DNA of 64,000 nucleotides from Ramazzottius varieornatus (lineage: Eukaryota > Tardigrada > Eutardigrada > Parachela > Ramazzottiidae): the NCBI GenBank assembly GCA_001949185.1, contig BDGG01000001.1, positions 2,745,324-2,809,323 of the forward strand, in the 5' to 3' direction. Position 1 is the first letter of the stretch. Each line of letters starts with the position of its first letter. A model generated the notes under the pieces. It was not told the origin of the DNA. It saw only the letters and a program-made list of their open reading frames with translations, and did no database searches. This document shows, in pieces, positions 1 through 13,400 of the stretch. The position numbers and the translations under genes were made by a program.

Positions 1-881
1 GGCTGGACGATGTTTGGACGTGCCCGATGACGCTAATTAGTCACATTACTTTGGATTTGTTTTCGCGCATGATGGATCTTGCATGTGGACCACTCCTTGG
101 CTAATGAGCTTCGTTTTGGTGAGGACTGATGGATGAGGGGAAATCTCTTTGTCAGGGGGGATTAGATTACAAGAGAGACTGATGAGCCGATTTCGCTACT
201 CTTTTCCGTAATCAAGTCCTTGGGTTAGTGCGTGCTGGGCGCTCGGAAAGTATCGAGATCTCGCAATGTAGTTGGATCTCCGTGATGTGGATGAAAATGC
301 CGATGGCGCAAACGGGAAGTCGTCGACTCTGCGTGTGACGGATGCGAAAGCTGATGTGAAGCAGCAGCCACATTGCAGAGTGCTTCTTTGTTTGTTTGAC
401 TTTGACAGGGCCCAAATTGACGAGCTGGCTTGACATCAGTGTACAGCAAAGTCAGTAGCCTAACTTCAGGGGAAAATTTCGAGCGATTTGGAGCAGTGAG
501 CAAGTTAGAAAATCTGGTCTGAGAAATATGTGAAGGAAGGCTAAAATTAGGCTTGAAATTATGTTATGCTCCAGTATCTATGCGTGATGCGAATGAGCAA
601 TCACTACTGTGTGCAGCAGTAGCCAGCTTGATGAAGTTGATGCGAGCGCAGATGCGGAATGTGTAACGGCAGCTGAGCCAAGTGAAAATATGATCTGCTT
701 TCAATAACATCCCTCAACTTCAACTCCCGTGTTTTGTCTGTGGTAGTGGATAAGATCTTTCAGTCAAAGCATCTTCTGTTGTTGTCGCTCTGATCTGCTC
801 GATCTGCTCTGATTCGATTCGACTCTTCCTCGTATTTTTGTTTCGTCGCTCTTGAGCATCCTCTCGAGTATCTTCTCAGGA
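1..881. other. region upstream of first recognised Rbfox exon
   Basis: No coding segment is recognisable here. The open frames on the minus strand have no splice-flanked or family-like structure. The stretch probably holds the Rbfox 5' UTR, promoter or an upstream intron. A TGCATG motif, the Rbfox recognition hexamer, occurs at 80-85, but one hexamer is expected by chance in a few kb. Confidence 0.4.
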
Positions 882-3490
882 ATGTTTTCTAACTGTGCGG
901 GAACGGTATGTGATTTTCCAAGTCGGTCTCTGACGGGAAGCCGTCGAGAACTGTCGGGAAAACCCGGAATGAGTTCTTGACAGCTCTTGATGGTGTTGTG
1001 TTATCCGATCCTATGACACCACCCAAGTCTGTTGGCCCATCAAAATTTATAAGGATGACAGTGGGCGTTGACAATTATATATTCGTGATTCTCATTGAAA
1101 TTCGCTAATTGGATTTTCCGTTTTGTTTTTGCAGCAAACTGACCTGGACGACGAAGTGCCAGCAAGTCTGAACAGCGAAGCAAAAAGCGACACCTCATCC
1201 AGTAATGGAGTGGGTACGGAGGTATCGTCGGGAACCGGAAGTCGCGCCGGTAGCGTTACAGCTTCCACCGCGACTTCGACCTCAACACAAGTGTCATCCT
1301 CCGCCGCACAAGCTGCCGTAGCTGCCCACACTTCCCCGAAGGCGGCTCTGGATGCGCCTCCGAAGCGGCTGCATGTCTCGAATATCCCCTTCCGGTTCCG
1401 AGACCCTGACTTGCGCGCGTTATTCGAGGTACCCATATTGACCTATCGTTTCCTCGAATATTCCGTAATAGTCTGTGATATCCGTTTCAGCCTTTCGGAA
1501 ACGTGACTCAAGTCGAAATCATCTTCAACGATAGAGGATCAAAGGTAAACTTTTCGTTCGTTTTCAACAAAATGTAGAATCACTGTTGATGGATGAGGAC
1601 TCATGAAGTTATTAAGCCCAGCATGCGCTTTATTCTCTGATTGTTATTTAATTGTCCCTTGTAACTCTACACTGGATATGTAATCCTGCAGTTGCACTTT
1701 TCCATTGCGTTGAACGGGTTAATCAAGTGGCTGTCTTTTGCATGCCTTCAGGGATTTGGTTTCGTGACCTATCAGAATGCATCCGACGCTGACCGGGCGA
1801 AAGAACACCTAAACGGCTCCGCGGTTGATGGACGTAAGATTGAGGTGCGCATGGTTTGGCTTTATCCAGCATTTACTCTCTATTTTTTGTCCGCATATTG
1901 TATCGTTCAAATGCCTGTGTAATATATTCATTTTAATGGTCGTCGGGAATGCAAACGGCAGTCGAGTCTTTCCAAGTCGTTCCACTGTTGCACACCACTC
2001 CGTTCTTATTTCTCCGTTCCGCCTCAGCCTGAAAACTCCATGCGCAGCATAACCTTTTTGACCGGTCGCGGGCGTTCGTTCGACGACTGCCTTCGTTCTC
2101 TTTACCGTAACCTTTTCGTTAATTGCGCACTGAGCCTAACCCTTTGATGAACCCGAAACAAGGCCTTTCTTTCATGTGCGCACATCAAGATGGGTTATTT
2201 CGGTGATGGCAGCCTTTAACGTCTCTTGCATCTTCTCTTCGTTAAATATTTTGATTTAAGCATGCTCTAATTGAAGGATGTGACAAAAGTCGAGGCCTCT
2301 TGGCATTCATTAGCTTAATAGAAATTTTTCCTTTGAACTTTTCAGTATGTGACAGTGGGGGCTTGAGCGACAAGCCGAGAATCATAAATGGATTTCAACT
2401 TCGGGATTGAACACTGCCGCAGGTACTTTACAGCGCCAGAGCCGAAAGCCTTTGATGCCGTTTGCAACCCTCGATCGCTCTTCCTTCGCTGCTGGTTATA
2501 GCTCTTGACTTGTTCGTTCATGTTATTTTTGTACCCGAACAGGTGAACGACGCAACCGCGAAAACAAACAGCAAGATGACGTCGTCGGCGAAGCCTGCCG
2601 GCAGCACCACGTTTCGTAAGTTCGTCACGAATGTTTGTTTTTCGTTCTCATAGTGCTGGTTTAGTGACAAGTATGTTTTCTTTCGATGCAGCTGCGCGAG
2701 TTCACGTGGTGGGAGCCCCCGTTACTCAGAGGAACCGCTCGACGAGCCTTCTCCGAACCCAGCCCTACCAGACTGCGCTCCTGGCACGGAACGCCCAAGC
2801 TCTGGGTGCTCATAACCTCTACCAGGCGGCAGGACTTTACACGGATCCATACATCCTGGCTGGCCTCAATGTAAGTTCCAGAATCCAGTGTAAAAAGACT
2901 TCAAGTACGAGGAGCAAAATCTCACTTTGCTCAGCTTACAACTTTGCTCACCATACGTCATGAGCTATGCGCAGGCTTCTTAGGCTTCGTGACGTAGATA
3001 GGTAAAGTTGCACGCTGAGCAAAGTAAGAGCTCGCTACTAAACGAACGGTCATATAGGAAAAAACTATTCGAAAAATCATATCAGATCAATATTTGGTTG
3101 TTATGTTGTTTCCGAGTGATGAATGCGTGTATCTGTCTTTATCTTGTAGATGAACAACCTCGCTGCGGTGGCAGCGAGCGCTCGAGCGACGAATCCTTAC
3201 TCGCAACTGACAGCAGCTGCAGCTAGCCAGAATGGCGTGCAGGCGCAAATCCTCGCGGCCTTGTCTGCTTGCCAAAATAATGTCAATACGAGGTACGTTA
3301 GACAGGCTATTCTATTTGCAAAAATAGGTATGAACAAGGATCATGGTGATTAGTAGCTTTTCCTGGTTGCAGTCGGGACTTTCTTGGTGGTAGTCAGATG
3401 GAGCTCCTAAATCGGCACGCGCTTGCTCAGATTTGGAATCCCAGCGCACCTCAAGCTCTCAATGGATCTTCGGCGTGGTTTCAGCAATAA
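882..3490 (+). CDS. Rbfox: Rbfox-family RNA-binding splicing regulator
   Basis: Nuclear RNA-binding protein that binds (U)GCAUG in introns to control alternative splicing. Exons: 882-905 (tentative start exon, MFSNCAGT), 1135-1428, 1491-1544, 1752-1844, 2543-2615, 2692-2870, 3150-3292, 3373-3490. Phases join without a break and give about 325 residues. A Ser/Thr/Ala-rich N-terminus precedes one RRM (about residues 86-165), which contains [19 protein letters not shown], then [11 protein letters not shown] and GFGFVTY (RNP1). The wording is diagnostic of Rbfox and the invariant Phe residues are present. The Ala/Gln-rich C-terminus is typical of the family. It ends with WFQQ and TAA at 3488-3490. 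The RRM is split so that RNP1 lies in a 93-nt exon, as in vertebrate genes. Only the first exon is doubtful: its ATG gives an in-phase join and GTQTD resembles vertebrate Rbfox, but further 5' exons could lie outside the window. Confidence 0.93.
1739..1744 (+). promoter_or_regulatory. TGCATG Rbfox-binding site at 3' splice site of the RRM exon
   Basis: TGCATG ends seven bases before the 93-nt exon (1752-1844), replacing part of the pyrimidine tract. An AGCATG lies further upstream in the same intron (1620-1625). Rbfox bound at this site should block the acceptor and skip the RNP1 exon, giving an in-frame protein with a broken RRM. The hexamer and exon length are seen directly; the autoregulation is inferred from what is known of vertebrate Rbfox genes. 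Confidence 0.6.
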
Positions 3491-4863
3491 AGACTTGACA
3501 AGTCCGCCAGGGAAGATGCGATGGGTATTGTTGCCGTTCTAAACGTTGCCAAATTGAATTTTACTCCTAATGTTTGTTCCTTGTAAAAAGACTTAGTACT
3601 CATATGTCGAGCAGGTGTCCTGGACCCGTACATGTAATTCTGCTTGGTCTTTATACTACGCTGTTTCTCAACATAAGTTCCTGATCAAAAGCTATGCTCT
3701 GGCAGCTCAGTTGCCACTCGTTCTTTACTCATTTCTTAGAAGATCTGTTCGAGTTTCGTCACTTGTCTTGTTGTTCACCAAGATTATTTTGTTCCTCTCG
3801 GGTTTGACTTCATGGTTTCTGTTTAGCTTACCCATAATCTCATTCTGCAAAATGCCAGTCTCAAATGAAACATCTCGAATCATGTATCGCACATTTTCTC
3901 CGCAGTTTTTGTTAATGTGATATTGTATATCCAGAATGGCGGTTGAGCGCATGACGTACTACGGTTTGTGCCGCAACCCATCACGCCACCTGGCGAATCT
4001 GGGTGAAACGGCGGCCATTTTTATTTCGCACGCATCCAGAAAACTTCCACGGGATTGTGAATATTCGGAAGCGCAGGACCAACAACCAAAACTCGATTCT
4101 GCCGTTAGTTCCATTCGGTAAACGTCGTAGACGGCAAGCCGGTTGGTGTCCCAGGAGCCCATCAAAGTCAAACGTGCCGAACTGCCGATTCACATAGCCT
4201 AAGTGCATCGTTCTTCTCACCGTTCGCCGCGTTTCCAGAAAATTTGTCTTCCCCCAGCTTTGTCATCCCCCTTTCTTCATCCGGAATGAAAACGTCAGTT
4301 GATGTGGCTTGGGGATTCCCTTCCGTAATCTCGTCCGTGTTCCAGCAGTGAAGAGTTCGGGTAAGTCATTACGACTTCGCGAACGAAATGTCTTTAGGTG
4401 CCGACGGGAAGGACGTTCCTGACGGGACGTTCTTCTGAGAAATCTGATCGGAAGGCTAGGATTACGCCATGCCAACTCCAAGCATAGGACAAGCTCTGGA
4501 TGGAGAAGGAAGGATGGATACAGATCGTCAGAAGTTCCCGCAGAACGACGAGATCGGCACGATGTTGTGGTATGATGTTTCGTCATCGCCGTTGTGATTA
4601 TTACTTTGACGCTTGTTTCTCTCTTCCAGACTTTCCGCTGTGACGAGCGACATTGTTACTTTCCTTAGACACGGATTACCGCGTACGCCTCGTGGGGACT
4701 AAGGAGAAGAATTTGACAGCGGGCGAAGCTTTGAAGTAGGTTGTGTTTTCTTCTCGCTTGTCTGGAAATATTCTGTTGAGAGAATGACCGAAGCTTTGAG
4801 CGGATTTGTCGTGGTAGACGCGTCCATGGTGGTGGTCTTGTAACGTTTTATTCTTCGTTCACA

Positions 4864-4914
4864 GGCGTCGATTATTGGGATTTGATGGCGATTGCGGACG
4901 GCAAACAAGACGCA
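4864..4914 (+). other. possible orphan exon
   Basis: A short segment bounded by an acceptor-like TTCACAG and a donor-like CAG|GTATGT. One frame is open and reads VDYWDLMAIADGKQDA. No partner exon or family can be assigned. It could be an unrecognised exon of a small gene between Rbfox and the dynein, or chance. Confidence 0.15.
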
Positions 4915-5787
4915 GGTATGTTTTGTAGTCTGTCATGGTGTTTAACGTTTGGGAGAGGAAGAGTCGATTTCAGCAGGTTTGTGTGTGTCATTGTAGACTC
5001 GGCTAGCCATCATGACCGTTTGTTCCGGTTGTTCAGGTGAAGGCGGACGCGTGTACATTCTTGTCCAGTTTGTACAATGGCAAAATATGGCAATAAATAG
5101 ACAATACTCATAAACTGGCCAAACAATGTGTCGTAAGCTGGGCGCGAGGGCTCAACTTTGACGTATAAAATTGGAGCAGTCGCTCTGTGAATTGCTTTAA
5201 AGTGAATTCTCAGTTTCGAGCATGACCAGTATGACGGGAGAGCACATTCTCGGGTAAGTTCTCGCAGTCGTCGTCGTTCTTGATTTCGTTTCCTGATCCC
5301 GACTTGCCTCCCCCGTTCCAGATGCGCAGTATGCGTTTTCTGTTGTTTTTTTCCAAAAATCGCTGGTCCAACCCTTTCTTGAAACATCCTGAACCTTGAA
5401 TAGCTTTTGAGTGGATAGCATTACAAATAGCAGTACCGGGAACTCGTGAAGAAAATTCCTTGTTTTCTGGGGAAGAACTCTGTTGATGGAAACGGTCTTG
5501 ATCAAAAGAATTTCCTTCGTAGAGATGAGGCGCCATTATCGGCCTTAGACTTTCGGCTATCGAGACAGATGGTGGACGGTTGGATGACATGTTGCGTCTC
5601 TTATCAAGGTAAATAGTTTTACTGTGGGAGACAAGTTTTTGAAGTTGTCCCGTAATCGCGTCGTAGATAATATTTTCTCGCTTGTCTAGGAAGTATTTTT
5701 AACGCTGACCTAACAACAATTTTATTTGATCGCTTGACTTCGTGCTTTTACGATCCTACTTATCTTATCGTTTATTTGCCATTTAGG

Positions 5788-5880
5788 CGTTTCGTTATCG
5801 AGAAGGACGAACGCCGCTCTTCAGCGGCGCGGATCCAGAAGGACGATTTAGCCGGAACGGCTAGTTCAAGCATAAGTGTA
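5788..5880 (+). other. possible orphan coding exon
   Basis: The segment lies between CATTTAG and AGT|GTAAGT, both good splice signals. Its open frame reads RFVIEKDERRSSAARIQKDD followed by LAGTASSSIS, a charged, Ser-rich protein-like composition. Its length is a multiple of three. No matching upstream or downstream exons were identified, so the host gene is unknown. It might be a distal Rbfox 3' exon or belong to an unrelated small gene. Confidence 0.25.
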
Positions 5881-7472
5881 AGTTCAGTCGAAATCAGTGA
5901 GTCGTTTTATCGGGTTCTACTATAACTTTTCATCAAAGTTTTGGTACCGCTATCTACCGGGAAAATATTGTGTTATATTTTAATCAAGAAAATGGCATGT
6001 GTTAATCTCAGCCTGGTAGTGCTGAATGGTCGCTGTGTCAAATGTCACACTACCAGCTGTGATTGATCCATTCTTTTTTTAGACTCGACGATAACAACGC
6101 TTCACCCTTACTCTACTTGTCGCTAATACCATGACAGAGTACCTGTCTTCATTGGATTGGCTGACACACCGCAGTGACGAGTGCGCCATTGTCGCAAAGT
6201 GACATATTCTTAGTAACAGCTTGATCTATGAGTATTGCTTCGGTACTGATTAGAAAACGTTAATCGGTACTGTAAGGCATTGCTCGTCGATCACCTGTGA
6301 AACACCTTCATTCTGCCTCCTCCAAGTTCGCTGCCGTTCGGCATGGTCCAGCCGGAAACACGGTTTCGGGTTCCCAGGTAAGGTGAAACCACTTCTGGTT
6401 CCACCGGCTGCTTGAGCTGCAGTCAAAGGTACCTTACGGCCTCGTAGTTTTCTTTTCGAAGTGCAGAAGAATCAGCCGGGCATATGGGAGTTACAACTGA
6501 CCACTCTTGAAAATGTATACTGTTATGATGTTGTGCTGAAGAACCTTTGCAGAGTTTCCGACAGTATGGTCGGGTTCGCAGGACGCCTCAGACACATTGT
6601 CACACTATGGCCCGGAATAGCGCCGACTTTTGTGAGGCTAGGCCGTGGCTTTGTCTGCTACGTTGAACGTATATGGCGCAAGTGTAGGCTCTTGGTGTGA
6701 GGTGGAAGGAAACGGATGATTGCACTGTCAACAGCACGGATCAAGAGTGCCACACCTGGCATCGTCTATAGCAATGAGAGCGAGAAAATCGTAAAGTCTG
6801 CTCTGTAAGTGCTCGTAAAAGGAAGTTTACTCTGATTATTATACCCAGCTATACAAGGTCCAAAAGTTCCCTGCGGTTCTCAAACCGCTCTACAGTGCCG
6901 CTTAGGAGTACCGCTTTGCGGCAATCAACTTCGCAGTTTCAACAGCCGAGAGCAGATTCATCCTGCTTAACATCGACACCAGACAGGGGCTCCTAAATCT
7001 TAATTAGAATCTGGAGAAAGACGTAGTTCTAAACCTCGCAGAGACTTGCAGTGTTTTCCGGTACGTAGGGAATTCGCTCACTTCCCCTCGAGGAACCGCA
7101 AAGAAACGAAGAAGTAACGCGCGAAGTCCCATTGTCGCTCTAGCAACAGATGGTCCGTCCATTTCTTCCTCTACAGAAGTATGAAAACGCAGCTGTGGCG
7201 CATGACTGTTTCCATGTTCTAGTAAAACCATCTGGGAAACCAAGCGGCTTTTCTCTGAGGCATAGAACTGAAACCGTAAGCCAGTGGCCGTTTTGGCGGG
7301 AAATTTGATTGTATTTAGTAACATTACCACACCACTGCAGCACATCCTATTTAGGATCGGCTGATTTGGTTTTTGTTTGATTGACCAATGTGAGATTACA
7401 ACAAGAAACTTGAACCGGAAGCCGTCTTTGGTCGTTAGTCGTTACCTTCGGGCTTCGCAATATCGTTAAGTC

Positions 7473-10400
7473 ATGGAATCCGAAGATGGGCAGCGGAAGC
7501 TATCTGCTCCATTGTACAAGTTCCTTTGCCGTCGTCTCTCCGTTGGATTCGGAATACCTCACGAAACTGCGGAATCGTTGCTGGCTGCTAGTAAAGAGGT
7601 GATCGATAAACTTAATGTTACTGTATTTGCGTGTCCGACTCTCCGTGTGGACACTATCGTACCTTCCTCGTAGGTCCTCGTTGCATTCGATGAGTTTGTG
7701 AAAGCTGATGGGAAGCAAGTGCTGTTTGTCATCTTTCACCGTTCAGGTAAGCTGGCCTGTACTTCGTGTTAGCAAAGATGCCGATGGTCGTCTTCCATGC
7801 AGGCTCTTGGGTTCTTACAGATGCAACAAGTGGGACGGGGTACTTTACTACGCACGAGATGGACACGGACGCGGTGCACCAAGATACCATATACCTGTTG
7901 AAAATTAACAAGCATACCACACTCACGGATAAGAATATACAGGAAGTAAGTCTGCTGGATCGCCTGGGTGTTTGGATTTTTGATAGCACCTGCTAATGCA
8001 TGTACCTGGTGACTGTGGTTCGTGAACGACAGCTTTGTTCTTGTCCAGGAAACGTCTTTCGGGGTACTGAACACCTCCAAGTATTCTGGAGTCTGTGCGT
8101 GTTTGTCAGACAAGCTGTCCAGGATAAAGTCTGTTCTCGCTGCATGGGAAAATAGTATCCAGTCGGATGACTACCTGCTCAGCACCGAGCGATCGCCCTT
8201 CTTCCTTCGTCTCATGGACGAGACTATAGCTAGTTTCAGAGGTATTACATTATATTCTCTATTCAATCCGTGGGGTTGATCTTCGAGACTCTTTTTATGG
8301 TTGCTGCCGAAGAGCTGTCCGTGAGTTCACTTCCGGTTCGCTAGCAGTTGAAATCGTCCGTCTTCGTTTTCAGAAACTGAACAAGCCGTGGTGGAGTCCA
8401 GTGCCTTATCCCTTGCTGACTGGCTCCCGCAAGAACGGAAGCATGTCAATGTGGAGGAAAGGATCAGAGTTGGTTCGATCGGAACGGTGTACAACACGGT
8501 TACGCACACACTAAGAGAAATAGCCAATGTACGTATGTGAAAACTAAAAATGGCGTGTCGATTTTACTATGTTGGTTAACCCTGTTTGCGATTTTCATAG
8601 ATAAACGCGCAAGCTTTCGACAATGCCGTGTTCCTCGGGAATAAGCCTGATGGTCGCGGCAGCGATATCATGGAAGAAGTCTTCGTCTGGAGGTCGGCCG
8701 TAATCAAGTTCTACAGGATATTACACATGCTGCGGTCCGAACCTTTCCAGCAGGCCATGACGGTCTTCATAAAGAACGAAGACGACGAAGAAAAGCGGCA
8801 GCAGACTCAAGAACTATGGTCCAAACTCGTCACAAGAACGTCCGATGTGTTCGGCGACGTCAGAAAGATATACGCGAAACTGCTGGAATGCGCGGATAAG
8901 TTCTACGTCCTCTTCCACCCCAACATGGTATGACTAAAACAATTTCGCAGTTCATTTTTGCTACTAGTTTTCCGTTAGACAGAATAGAATTCTGTTTTCC
9001 GGTTCTTTGTGCATATAATTTCTTTATAGTGATTTTTATTTAGAAACAAGTGAACGAAAACTTGCCGGCGTTGATCAGCTGGATCTGTACCACGGAGTTC
9101 TCTTCCAAGAACTTTGGCGATCGATGGCGGTCCTCCGCTCTTGTGAAGCTTTCCAGCATGCTTATGAAGCGAATCTACCTCGCACTGACTCCTCCCGGCC
9201 AAGAGCACCTATTCGACAAGGACTACTTACAGGCTGTGGATCTACTGCGAGATTGCGATGGCGCCATTCAGACTTACCTCCAACATGCAGCGAACCACGG
9301 TTCATTGGCGTACTCAAACCACAACTTCGACCAACTAAGGCTATTGGGAATCAGGATAAAGAAGGTGAGTCCAGATAGAGTTCTTGCACGTCCTGATGTG
9401 TGGATTGATGCTTGGTTCCTGTGTTGCAGATTGCACGCATCTTCCAGCATTTCATGGAGTACTTCAAATGGTGGAACCTGCACGTCTTTGGAATGGACCA
9501 GTCGCTTTTTCACATGGAACACGCCTTTACATTGTTCAAGCAACGCTTACAGGAGATGTTTAACATCGACAGCCCAGCGTTCGAGAATGACTGCCGAGAC
9601 TTCACAAAGTTCTTCCTGCGATGCAGCGTAAGACATGCATCTCAGTAGTCCTTAGTCCCATTACATTTCAGAAAAAGGTTCTTCAGATATAACAATGTGA
9701 TTTACTTTTGCGTTTAGGGTGAAGCTGCAGCCGCTTACGCGAACGTTTTGAAGAGCTCGGACAGTACTTCCGAACTGCTAGAACTCGGAACCAAGTATGT
9801 TGACGCTGAATGCCGGCTTCCAGTACAGTATGTGTTGGCGACATATTCTAATTATCAGATCTGTTCCTATTCAGATTGAGGCTTTTGAGTAAACAACAGC
9901 AGGATATTCTCAGACAGTACTGGGATTCCTCAGAGACGGTGAAGGGAAGTCAAGATGAAACCGCAGCGTTGGTAGGCAAGCCTCTTCTCGTCCTTCCTAC
10001 CATATTCTCTGTGGTGCTGCCGTATAATAGGCAGAATCACTTCGGTTAGGTAGAAACCGGACAGATTACCCAACGAATGCCGAAGTATTGTACCTCCAAC
10101 GCAAGCCTAGCTTGGTTTTGCGAGTTCAACGCCGAGCTGTTGCGGTACCATATCCACTGCCTAGAAGTCATCGACAAGGTCTGCCATATGCCTGGGTTTG
10201 CCAATGAGCACTCTGGCTACATTAGCAGACTAGCGTCCTTCCAAAGTATCTGTGGAGCCTACTGGAAGCGGAGAGCTTACTGGATGAACCAAGGCTTGCC
10301 TGAAGGTATGTAAGTCCCTTTACTTCATTATGAATGACTCCACAGCACTGGGAAAGGTTGTTTATGTAGCGCTTAAGGCAACGTTGTTCGTCCGAAGCAC

Positions 10401-13400
10401 CATTGAAGATCACACGAATCCGGCGAAAGGCATCCGGTTGAACTTGAACACGGAACTGCTGCAAGTTCTGGATGATCAGAGGTTCGTTGCGCAGAACAAG
10501 CAGCAGACCACTTCCGAGAGCGTCCTGAACTATTTCACGAAACTGGGTCCTGCGGAGCTCAGTCGGGACTTCGAGGTACTTCCACCCCTTTTCCTTTGTA
10601 CCATCGCTATCACAGCAAAGTGACATACCGTTCATACGAGCCTGACGTGGAGGGTTTTGCAGGAGTTTCTGAGGCGTATGGTCAATCTGCAGTCCAAAGC
10701 GCCTCACGCTCTGAAAGAGCTTCTGACAGTAGGGACCTTCGAATCACAGACTCTGGTCCATCTGGGTGTTTCACGGTACAAGTGGAAGAACGTGATGAAC
10801 GAGTTTGTGGGACTATTCGGCAAGATGATAAAGACCCTGCATCACTGCGAATACGTCAACACAAAGGTCAGGCTGGATTATTCTACCGACTCGGAAGTTG
10901 GACCGGAGGCGATACACAAATTACTGCCGCGCACCCACTGGTTACCTTTGTAGGTCTTGGACACTTACTCGTCCAAACTTGACCAGATATGTAACCATAT
11001 CTCTCTGCTATGTATCACTCTCTTTGCCGAAAAAGGATGCTGGGACGCCTTGGAATTCCAACAAATCTTACCGGTAAGAGTAGATCACAAAAAAGTCCAA
11101 GTCGAATATTTTCCGAGCTTTTTTTCCTATGATAGATTTGGTTTGCACAAATCGTGAAGGATCTAGAGCATGCTAGCGCTACAGCTGAACTGGCTCTAAG
11201 TCACGCCAGTAACCTGATAGCCCACCTAACAGCTCCAACCCGGACGCAGTTCGATAAGGACATCAGTCCACTGTGGACCAAGCCTCCAAAAGTCATCATC
11301 AATCCTGACAATCCTCGGATTTCCGAAACGGTCAGAGATGAAAGTCGGCTAAACGAAGCTTTCCTTACTTACGCTTACTCGGCCATGCTGACCTTCGAAA
11401 GGATGATCTTCGGTGTGATGGAGAAAATGACGCTGACCACTTTGGAAGATATGGTTAACAAGCTGTTTCCGTTCAACAGGTAACTCAAATATGCTTTCTA
11501 AACTGTATTGAGCATTTTATTACCAAGTTATGTCAGACACATTACTTTGAACTCTTCCAGTTGCATCCGAGTCGAATGGTGGCGCAACATGTTCCATCAC
11601 GATTATCGCGCCTCCTATCAAGGGTTTGCCGGTACGAAGATCGGTAAGCCAGGTACGGATGGTGTCCATCTTGACCAAGAGGGACTGCCTTTCTTCCAAA
11701 TCAGCGTCGCCATTGTGAATGGGAAAGTGGTATGTGGACAACTTCACAGACTGTATTCGGCCCTGGTAATCCGAGTTCTTGACTTGGTTTTGTCTTTGCA
11801 GACGACGATACCGCCAGTCGCGGAAGCCCAAAGAGCAGCGAAGCTGGGAGCGTTAGCCATGGTTAAAATCCGAGACCAGATAACGAACTGGGGATACCGT
11901 CATATGGATGGTTCAGTAGATCCAGATCTTCAGAGAGACAGCGCAGACGGAGACTTCCTCGACCGGTCACCTGCTGAACAGAGCCGATTTTTGGAAGACC
12001 TTCTCGAAAAGATAGAAGGTAGACACAACGGCGCTTCACCGACTATACCATTACGCTGCATCCCATTATCTTTTATTTCAGCGGGTAAAACACCAAAGCG
12101 ACGGAAGTACAACTACGTCAACCGAAACTACTTGCTCGTCTGCGAGAGTTTCGTGGCATCGGTCGAAGAAGCCTACAAGCTACTACCTGACTGTGTCGCC
12201 CTCTACCTAGAGAAATTCGAGTTTCTGGCGCCTCTCTTCTCCACTCACAAGTCCTACATCGTAAAAGTAAGTCAACTATCGAAGACTTTCCGTTCTGGAG
12301 ATATTCGTAATAACTTTTTTGCTTTATAGGAATTCGGAGCCAAGAAGCCGACGATGAGTGACTACCGTAACATCCTCGACTACCTTCGCGTCCTGGAAGA
12401 GCGCATCGATGAGCTAAGTCCTTACGAGATCGTCTACTGTATCACACTGGATACGACCTTTCTAAAGAAGAGTGTCAAGCACGAGATCGACGAGTGGCGA
12501 CAAGCCATCGCGGGAGCACTGAAGACCCAAGCCAGTTTGAATCTAAAGGAGATCACCAACTTTTTGGAAGAACAAAGCAAAGTCTTGACCATCCCAACCG
12601 ACAACGTGGAAAACGCCAAGAAGATCCTCGTGGCAGTCGACCTCATACACGACAAACAAGTAGACGAAGACCAATTAATCGGTCCCATCGAGGTACGTTA
12701 GCAAAGTGAAAACATAATCAATATACTGCGTAGTTTCAGCAATTTTTCCATTCACAGGAGGCTTTCCACACGATCCAGAGCTTCGGTATCCAAATGTCCA
12801 AAGCCGAGATCGAGAGTGTTGATACGCTCCGGTACAACTTCGGAAAGCTCATAAACAAGTCAAAGGAGATGCAGGGTATCCTGCTTGGTATCCAGCCGAA
12901 GTTACGAACGGAAGTCGTGGAAGGCTTCAGCAAGTTCAACAAGGACGCCCTGGTCTACGTGGACGACTACGACACTAACGGACCCATGACACCTGGTATC
13001 GCACCACAAGAAGCCAGTGACCGACTGAACATATACCAGACTCGCTTCGACGACTTGTGGTAACCAAATCCTTTTTATCCTGGCAAAATAAATGGAAGCT
13101 CGGCAATCGAACTCGATAAAATGGTTTTCCCAAGTGGCGCACGTTTTCGGTGTTATTGGCTGAATGCGTGCGCCACTTGGAATAACGATCTTATCGTGTT
13201 TGTTTGGCCAGCTTTCTTACAGTAAATCAGAAGAAGCTTCCTAATATGGATGGGTTTTTTAGGAGAAGGTATGTTATCTACTCGGACGGTCTGGAAGTCT
13301 TCGGTCTGGAGTCTGCCGAGTACCCTGAGATGCTACGCATCAAGCGCGAGCTGGGTCTCCTGCAGAAGTTATACGGCCTGTACAACTTGGTCATGCAGAA

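Larger units (their letters stand above)
3491..7472. other. 4 kb between Rbfox and dynein, no recognised gene
   Basis: This holds the Rbfox 3' UTR, the dynein upstream region and some exon-like fragments (see 4864-4914 and 5788-5880). Several open frames of 60-130 codons occur on both strands (for example minus 5590-5210), none with a recognisable domain. A 9-bp inverted repeat, CTGGTAGTG with CACTACCAG, lies near 6011-6056. No tRNA, transposase or reverse transcriptase is visible. Confidence 0.5.

Noticed and set aside
5210-5590. 126-codon minus-strand open frame
   Set aside because: It begins with ATG and looks mildly protein-like, but it has no domain or splice signals supporting an extension, and two overlapping frames of similar length in the same interval point to chance.
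6011-6056. hairpin CTGGTAGTG..CACTACCAG as possible regulatory RNA or miRNA
   Set aside because: Nine paired bases with a ~28-base loop are too short for a miRNA precursor, and no second copy was noticed.
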